Of a DNA stretch of 10,329 bases, positions 5,798 to 10,329 are shown one piece after another. Under the pieces are notes generated by a model. The model did no database searches. It saw nothing but the letters and a program-made list of their open reading frames with translations, and had not been told where the DNA came from. This DNA comes from Phycisphaerae bacterium (GTDB lineage: Bacteria; Planctomycetota; Phycisphaerae; SM23-33), in contig JAUWQU010000056.1 in NCBI GenBank assembly GCA_030610965.1, positions 1 to 10,329 on the forward strand, written 5' to 3'. The position numbers and the translations under genes are program-made. Positions within the stretch are counted from its first letter, which is position 1, and the number at the start of each line of letters is the position of its first letter.

Positions 5798-8350
5798 TCA
5801 CGGTCGGCGCGGCTGGTGCCAGAAAAGGCGCCAGTACGCGTCGTCCGTGGCGTAGACATCTATCGGCCTGGCGGCGGTGGCGGCGGTGGCGGGGAGCACG
5901 CCGTAGCGTTTCATTTCTCGCACGTAGTGTTCGCTGGGCACGAAGCCGGGCATGTCGAATCGCTTGATCTCGTCGAGTTTGGCGGCGGCTGCGCGCACGT
6001 GCGTCAGGATCAGCCGATAGTCCGGATCGTTGGCATCGCTAAAGACGATCGGGTGCGCGACCGGCCCGGGCGGGCGGGATCGGTCTTCCTTGACCGGCTT
6101 GGGCACATCGCCGGCGGGCGAGGCTTCGGCGTATCCGCCGGCCTGCCTGGCCAGTGGCGCCAGGAGGATCAGCGACTTGTCCGGGCGGGTGAGGTTGTAG
6201 ATGCGGTGCCGCGAGTAGCGGCTTAGCGGTCGCGTCCATGCGAGCATGTCGCCCCAGGAATCCAGCGGGATGCGGGCGGTGACGTGTTGCGGCATTTGCT
6301 TTGGGGAGTGGCATTGGCCGCAGCGTCGCTGGACGGCCTTTACTGCCCCTGCCGTCGAGGGCCATTTGTCGGCCATGACGCGGATCGGCAGATTCGCCTG
6401 CCAGCATCCGCCGATCTGCCCGGTGCCCAGGGCCGCGTAGGTGCCCGGGTACTGAACGCCGCTGTCGATCCACAGGCGGACAAGCCGCCGCTCGCGTGGC
6501 GTGAGTCGCACGTCGTGGTGGCTGCCGTCGATCATGGTCATCAGCGCCGAGGCCGAGCTGTAGGTCTGGTACGCCGGATCGACGCCCAGTTGGCGCCCGC
6601 TGCCGTGGGCCGGGTTGCCGCGCGTGTCCTTGACCTGCCAGTTCACCAGCAGCTCGTAGTAGCTCAGCGAATAGACCGGCCCGCGGTCGCCGACCAGCGA
6701 CACCCCGCCGTCGCGACGGGCGTGGCCGTGGCAGCGTATGCAGTGGCGGTCGAGCACGGGCTGAACGTCGCGCGGAAACTCCATGACCGACGGCACGGCT
6801 TCGATGGGCTGAATCCGGCTCGGCCGCCGGCGCAGTGCCTGAAGGCCTTTGCCGGGGCCCTGGAGATAGGTCCGCGTCCGCTGTTCGTGACAGCCGACGC
6901 AGCCGAACGTCTCGCCCGGCTGGACGGTGACGAAGCTGCGCATCTGCTTGATCGACCGGTCGCGGCTGTCGAGCAGGGCGAAGTAGACGCTCCGCATCGC
7001 CGGGACCTCGAAGCAGGCCGAGCCGTCGGGTTCGACGGGCACGGTGCCGAGGATTCGTTTGAGCGTGGACGTTACGCCGTGCCCGATCGGCTGGGACCCG
7101 CCGCCGTGGTAGTTGACCGGCTTGGGCAGGTCTTCCAGGACGAGCAGCTTCTTGACCGCGCCTCGCTCGACGCCGGCCATGTTGCGCCCGATGTAGACAT
7201 CGGCGAGGATGAGTGTGCCTGTAGCCCGCGAAGGATCGGTCTTGGGCGCTATGATCGTCTCCCGCGGGCGGCACCTGACGGGCTGCGGTTCGTGGACCAT
7301 GACTTTGCCCGCGCGGAGCACCTCAGTCCGGCCTCGCTCGTCCAACACGACTATCTGGTTGCCGCGGGCGGCCAGGAAAGCGTTCGCGGAAACCGGGTAG
7401 GGGTCCCGGAAGTCGGCCGTGCGGGAAATCGCCTTCATGGCCTTCTTGTTGTCCGGGCCGGTCTGGGCGTTCAGCAGTGCGACGTATCCGGCGTGCTCGT
7501 TTCGGCCATGGCCTGGCGAGTGGATGCACACCACCCGGCCGGTGCCGGGTATCGCCCGTGCGTCTATGAACACGCCGCCGGGGTGCATGTTGCCGAAGTA
7601 GACCATCTGCCCCGTGCCGTCCGGGTTGATCGTCCAGAGGTGATGGTAGCTTACGGGGTCGCGGTTGACGTACTCCCATCGCGTGTAGAGCACGCGCCCA
7701 TCCGGCAGGACTGAGGGCGTGTTCTCGGTGAACGCCCCCGACGAGAGCATGCGTATGTTCTGGCCGTTGGCGTCGCAGCGGTGAAGTGTGGCGCTTGGGG
7801 CCAGCCAGCAACCGATGTAGCGCTTGCATCGCGTGGAGTTGAAGATGATGTCGCCGTCGGGCAGATAGGTCGGCTCGACGTCGTCCCAAGGCCCGTCGGT
7901 CAGTCGGCGCAGGTGCGAGCCGTCTATGTCGATCTCATAGAGGTTGTAGTGATGGCTGGGGCCCTTGCGATAAGAGAACAGCACTTTTGACGCGTCGTAA
8001 TGGACCTGCGGATCGCGAACCGCGCCGCCCGGGTCGTCGAGCAATGCGGTCACCTTGCCGCTGCGCACATCGAGCTTGCAGAGGCGCCCGCCGTCGACGC
8101 CGTGAAGCCAGCGGTTCGGGTCGCAGCATGAGTATCCGAAATTGGCGTAGTAGTGCCCCTGCGGATCGCGCCCGGGCGATCGTTCGGCGAACACCAGGGC
8201 ACCCGCGCCCTGTGCGACAAGCCGGTCCGACAGTCCGTCCGCCGGGGCCTGTGCCTGGCCGCCACGGACCGCCGCCGCCAGGCACAACACCACCGCCGCG
8301 ACCTGAACCGATCGGAGAAAAAGCAATCGCAGCAAGTGTCCTGCTCCCAT
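5798..8350 (-). CDS. HzsA-related multiheme cytochrome with beta-propeller (hydrazine synthase alpha-like)
   Basis: The protein has 850 residues. A signal peptide covers about 1-34 (LRLLFLRSVQVAAVVLCLAAA, cleavage near GGQAQA), so it acts in the periplasm. Residues about 70-400 form a TolB/PD40-type beta-propeller (VLFSYRKG, DDVEPTYLPDGDIIFNSTR, SVLPDGRVLYTRWEYV). The middle region (about 400-490, FEVPAMRSVYFALLD, VQPGETFGCVGCHE) matches my memory of the hydrazine synthase alpha family. Three c-type heme motifs are visible: CVGCH (484-488), CIRCH (537-541, in the planctomycete cytochrome context VQPVLDRHCIRCHG) and CGQCH (677-681). Real hydrazine synthase is an anammox enzyme with beta and gamma subunits, which are absent here. 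This is most likely one of the many paralogues of unknown substrate in non-anammox planctomycetes. Its length matches the family. It follows the thiol-relay genes on the same strand after 125 bp. Confidence 0.88.
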   Translation of the reverse strand: MGAGHLLRLLFLRSVQVAAVVLCLAAAVRGGQAQAPADGLSDRLVAQGAGALVFAERSPGRDPQGHYYANFGYSCCDPNRWLHGVDGGRLCKLDVRSGKVTALLDDPGGAVRDPQVHYDASKVLFSYRKGPSHHYNLYEIDIDGSHLRRLTDGPWDDVEPTYLPDGDIIFNSTRCKRYIGCWLAPSATLHRCDANGQNIRMLSSGAFTENTPSVLPDGRVLYTRWEYVNRDPVSYHHLWTINPDGTGQMVYFGNMHPGGVFIDARAIPGTGRVVCIHSPGHGRNEHAGYVALLNAQTGPDNKKAMKAISRTADFRDPYPVSANAFLAARGNQIVVLDERGRTEVLRAGKVMVHEPQPVRCRPRETIIAPKTDPSRATGTLILADVYIGRNMAGVERGAVKKLLVLEDLPKPVNYHGGGSQPIGHGVTSTLKRILGTVPVEPDGSACFEVPAMRSVYFALLDSRDRSIKQMRSFVTVQPGETFGCVGCHEQRTRTYLQGPGKGLQALRRRPSRIQPIEAVPSVMEFPRDVQPVLDRHCIRCHGHARRDGGVSLVGDRGPVYSLSYYELLVNWQVKDTRGNPAHGSGRQLGVDPAYQTYSSASALMTMIDGSHHDVRLTPRERRLVRLWIDSGVQYPGTYAALGTGQIGGCWQANLPIRVMADKWPSTAGAVKAVQRRCGQCHSPKQMPQHVTARIPLDSWGDMLAWTRPLSRYSRHRIYNLTRPDKSLILLAPLARQAGGYAEASPAGDVPKPVKEDRSRPPGPVAHPIVFSDANDPDYRLILTHVRAAAAKLDEIKRFDMPGFVPSEHYVREMKRYGVLPATAATAARPIDVYATDDAYWRLFWHQPRRP
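8339..8348 (-). promoter_or_regulatory. Shine-Dalgarno-like sequence overlapping the start of the HzsA-related gene
   Basis: Read on the - strand, GGGAGCAGGA lies inside the first codons after the ATG at 8350, where it cannot serve that ATG. It could serve the in-frame TTG at 8335, 3 to 8 bases further on, which still keeps the whole hydrophobic signal peptide. Sequence before the ATG is only weakly purine-rich, so the true start may be the TTG, making the protein five residues shorter. Confidence 0.35.
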
Positions 8351-8438
8351 CGAACTGACCCGGAAGCCGGCCTATCGAAGCCGCCACTCCAGAAACGTTG
8401 ACCTGGCCACGGCTCCGCCGCCGGGCCTATGAACGTCG

Positions 8439-8444
8439 ATTCTA
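8439..8444 (-). promoter_or_regulatory. Possible -10 box upstream of the HzsA-related gene
   Basis: On the - strand TAGAAT matches five of six -10 consensus bases, about 90 bases before the start codon, in the only gap of the right-hand block long enough for a separate promoter. No good -35 lies at the expected distance; that position falls in the GC-rich palindrome GGCCCGCGGGCC (8455-8466). Confidence 0.22.
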
Positions 8445-8475
8445 ACACCGACGAGGCCCGCGGGCCAGAGGGGTG

Positions 8476-9201
8476 TCAGACCGTCAGCGACAAGCCATAG
8501 ATGTGCGTCAGACAGTAGTAGAGGCCGGCCACGATGCACACCACGCCTGTGATCACGCGGAACCACCGCTCAAACTTCGTCAGTGCGTTGAAGGCCTTGC
8601 CCACGTATTGGCTGGCGAAGGTGATGATGAAGGCAAAGACGAGCACGGGCACGGCCGTGCCGATCCCGAACAGCGTCGGCAGCAGGATTGGCGAGGAATG
8701 CTGCGAGGACAGGCCGATCAGCCCGCCGAAGAACAAGCTGGCCGAGACGGGGCAGAAAGACAGGGCGAAGAGGATGCCCAGCGGCAGCGACCAGAAGGCC
8801 CCGCCCTTGGCCACGCGGTCCTGGAGGCCCTGGCCGCCGAGGCTCAGCGACCCGGTGAAGTCCAGCATGCCCAGCAGCATCATGCCCACCAGGATCAGCA
8901 GCGGGCCGAGGATGACGCCCATGTACTTCTGGAGGAATCGCGAGACACCCGAGGCGGCGCTGTTGGGATCGCCGCCTTCCGAGGCGGCCTGGAGAACCAG
9001 CAGAATCAGCACGCCCAGGCCGACATAGACGATGGTTCTGCCCAGCGTGTACAGCAGTCCCGACAGGAGCACCTTGCGGGTGTTGCCGACCGACCGGCCA
9101 AGGAAGGAGATGGCCGCGATGTTCGTCGCCAAGGGGCAAGGGCTGATGGAGGTCAGCAGCCCAAGCCAGAACGCCGATCCCAATACGAGCCACAACGTCA
9201 T
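8476..9201 (-). CDS. ArsG-family / DsbD-CcdA-like membrane transporter of thiol electrons or aromatic arsenicals
   Basis: The protein has 241 residues with about six membrane segments (roughly 4-20, 45-70, 95-113, 136-160, 172-196, 213-231). Two conserved Cys-Pro motifs mark the two halves of the DsbD/CcdA fold: SPCPLATN (Cys22) and SFCPVSAS (Cys150). In DsbD and CcdA, such paired cysteines carry electrons from cytoplasmic thioredoxin to the periplasm. This subgroup resembles the one annotated as ArsG, an efflux permease for aromatic arsenicals described with arsE and arsF. The ATG overlaps the stop of the ArsF-like gene (ATGA) and has GGGAGG at 6 bases' spacing, so translation is probably coupled. 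Family recognition is good. Whether it moves electrons, arsenicals or both is open, and nothing in the window such as an ArsR regulator points to arsenic. Confidence 0.85.
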   Translation of the reverse strand: MTLWLVLGSAFWLGLLTSISPCPLATNIAAISFLGRSVGNTRKVLLSGLLYTLGRTIVYVGLGVLILLVLQAASEGGDPNSAASGVSRFLQKYMGVILGPLLILVGMMLLGMLDFTGSLSLGGQGLQDRVAKGGAFWSLPLGILFALSFCPVSASLFFGGLIGLSSQHSSPILLPTLFGIGTAVPVLVFAFIITFASQYVGKAFNALTKFERWFRVITGVVCIVAGLYYCLTHIYGLSLTV

Positions 9202-9668
9202 GCTTTGCCTCCCAGCAATTCCTGGATGGCGCTGCGGACGTAGGTCATGAACTCGCTGCGGTTGTTGGCCAGTTCCATCACTCGGTCCAGGCGGCGGCTC
9301 TCGACCTCCTTACCATCCCGGAACTTCGCGAGGACGATTATGTTCCCGCCGACGCTGTAGTGTGTGGCGAGTTGGTCGTTCTCCTGATAGTTGACGGCTT
9401 GCCATTCAATCTCACCGGCCTTGACGGCGTCAGCAAACTCCGTGCGCACGAGTTCCTCGCCCATCGACTCGACCATGTTGCAGGTCACGCAACGGAACGA
9501 GGCGTGCATGTAATAGACGATGACCTTGTCCTCGCCTGAAGCGGCAACCGGGGCCACTTCAGCCTGGGCGAGCATCTGGCTCCGCGTGGTTTCTTTGCCG
9601 ATGGCAAAGCCAACGCTGACCAGCACAAACGCCATGAGCAGCTTACCGATGATCTTCTTGGCTTTCAT
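9198..9668 (-). CDS. ArsF-like membrane-anchored thioredoxin-fold protein
   Basis: The protein has 156 residues. Lys-rich residues 1-9 and a hydrophobic segment (about 10-24) form an uncleaved anchor or signal peptide, placing the rest in the periplasm. The domain from about 48 begins with KVIVYYMHASFRCVTC, with Cys60 and Cys63 in a thioredoxin-like CXXC (CVTC), followed by EIEWQAVNYQEND (86-98) and a beta-strand NIIVLAKF (109-116). This matches the small family annotated as ArsF, a subunit in reduction of nitrophenyl (including nitroaromatic arsenical) compounds. The start is supported by GTGAGGA ending 8 to 9 bases before the ATG and overlapping the upstream stop. It sits between a thioredoxin-fusion gene (9-bp gap) and the ArsG-like gene (4-bp overlap), so it probably receives electrons from that membrane partner. 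Confidence 0.85.
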   Translation of the reverse strand: MKAKKIIGKLLMAFVLVSVGFAIGKETTRSQMLAQAEVAPVAASGEDKVIVYYMHASFRCVTCNMVESMGEELVRTEFADAVKAGEIEWQAVNYQENDQLATHYSVGGNIIVLAKFRDGKEVESRRLDRVMELANNRSEFMTYVRSAIQELLGGKA

Positions 9669-9677
9669 AGGGGATCC

Positions 9678-10329
9678 TCACTTCGCGCCCAGTTCCGCGA
9701 GTTTCTTCTCGAGCTCTTCCTGCGGCCAGAAACCGGTATGGCGGAAGACTTCCTTGCCTTCCTTGTCGAAGAATATCTGCACCGGTATCGATTGGATGCC
9801 GTATCGAGACGCCAGAATCTGCTCTTCGCGCACGGAGACAAAGAGCACGTTCGCCTTTCCCATGTATTTGGTTTTCATGGCCTCCAGGATCGGCGCGAGC
9901 ATGTCGCAGGGCCGACAGCCCTTGGAGCCGAAGTCCACCAGAGATGGCTTGCCGCTGGCGCGGACCTTGTCCACGGGGTTGTCCATAGCCAACTTCGCCT
10001 GTTTATCGAGCCAGTCGGCGGCAACTTCGATAGTGGTCCGCTGACCCATCGTTTGGGTGTACTTGTTTGCGATCTCCTGCCGCTTCTGTTGCCGGAGGAA
10101 GCTGGCAATGGCGGCCTTCACATCCTCCAGCTTCTGGCCGCCGACCATGCCCTTGTTCTTCGCGTAGAACGCGGCGATCTCCCCGTCGCTCACCTTGGCA
10201 TCGGCCGTGAGTTTATCGAAAAACGCTTTGTACAATCCCTGTTCGGACAGATCGGAGACGTCCCCGCCGTCCTTGGCCAGGGCCGACCTGGCCTCCTGGA
10301 GCAGCAGTTGGCGGCTGCCCATCTGCGCC
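9678..10329 (-). CDS. SurA/PrsA-like plus thioredoxin fusion, 5' end outside the window
   Basis: The frame is open past the Met codon at 10322 to the right edge, so the N-terminus, probably with a signal peptide or lipobox, is missing. Numbered from that Met, residues 1-100 are helical and resemble the chaperone part of SurA/PrsA-type foldases (KVSDGEIAAFYAKNKGMV, then AAIASFLRQQKRQEIANKY). Residues about 115-214 are a thioredoxin domain: SLVDFGSKGCRPCDMLAPIL with the redox pair Cys136 and Cys139, the cis-proline in SIPVQIFF (Pro180), and a closing amphipathic helix (EELEKKLAELG). No peptidyl-prolyl isomerase domain lies between the two parts. It is the first visible gene of the right-hand operon. 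It probably reduces disulphides in the periplasm using electrons passed by the DsbD-like protein. The thioredoxin call is sure; the SurA-like call is moderate. Confidence 0.85.
   Translation of the reverse strand, partial: AQMGSRQLLLQEARSALAKDGGDVSDLSEQGLYKAFFDKLTADAKVSDGEIAAFYAKNKGMVGGQKLEDVKAAIASFLRQQKRQEIANKYTQTMGQRTTIEVAADWLDKQAKLAMDNPVDKVRASGKPSLVDFGSKGCRPCDMLAPILEAMKTKYMGKANVLFVSVREEQILASRYGIQSIPVQIFFDKEGKEVFRHTGFWPQEELEKKLAELGAK

Noticed and set aside
6284..7714. 476-codon open frame on the + strand inside the HzsA-related gene
   Set aside because: The opposite strand encodes the heme motifs and propeller repeats; this frame is a low-information shadow caused by GC-rich third positions.
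5798..8350. Genuine anammox hydrazine synthase
   Set aside because: No beta or gamma subunit gene, no anammox neighbours, and the heme motif count differs; only family resemblance is supported.
8455..8466. Palindrome GGCCCGCGGGCC after the ArsG-like gene as a terminator
   Set aside because: It can form only a 4-bp stem with a 4-base loop and no T-run follows on the - strand; a short GC palindrome is common in such DNA.
8473..9243. 256-codon open frame on the + strand opposite the ArsG-like gene
   Set aside because: Its product is dominated by Gln, Arg, Glu and Ala, the mirror of hydrophobic codons on the other strand; the membrane protein is the real gene.

Overview
The window most likely comes from a planctomycete-like bacterium, perhaps Phycisphaerae or a relative. 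This is inferred from high GC content and from gene families typical of that phylum: an isochorismatase-ThuA fusion, a large secreted glycoside-hydrolase-like protein, a Tat-signal sugar-isomerase-like protein and a hydrazine-synthase-alpha-like (HzsA-related) multiheme cytochrome. No rRNA, tRNA, CRISPR array or transposase gene was seen. Seven genes fill almost the whole window, and two of them run off its ends.

Left half (1-5501, + strand): three genes in a row. The first is the 3' part of an isochorismatase-like/ThuA-like fusion (1-1551). The second is an exported TIM-barrel glycoside hydrolase resembling GH106 and related enzymes (1619-3907). The third is a protein related to the C-terminal half of L-fucose/L-arabinose isomerases, carrying a twin-arginine signal (4083-5501). 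Together they suggest polysaccharide or deoxysugar handling partly outside the cytoplasm, although no substrate can be read from the sequence. The gaps are 67 and 175 bp, so the genes may be co-oriented rather than strictly one operon.

Middle (5502-5797): a 296-bp convergent gap. It holds a perfect 16-bp inverted repeat, and it and its surroundings contain four copies of a 13-mer of the form GGGGACNGGCWCC. This looks like a REP/MITE-like dispersed element and is the most structured non-coding signal in the window.

Right half (5798-10329, - strand, read right to left): a SurA/PrsA-like plus thioredoxin fusion (5' end outside the window), an ArsF-like membrane-anchored thioredoxin-fold protein (9-bp gap), and an ArsG/DsbD/CcdA-like membrane protein (ATGA overlap). 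These three are almost certainly one operon and look like a thiol-electron relay across the membrane. After 125 bp comes the 850-residue HzsA-related protein, with an N-terminal beta-propeller and three CXXCH heme sites. A link between thiol relay and heme protein is attractive, because c-type heme attachment needs reduced cysteines, but it is only inferred from adjacency.
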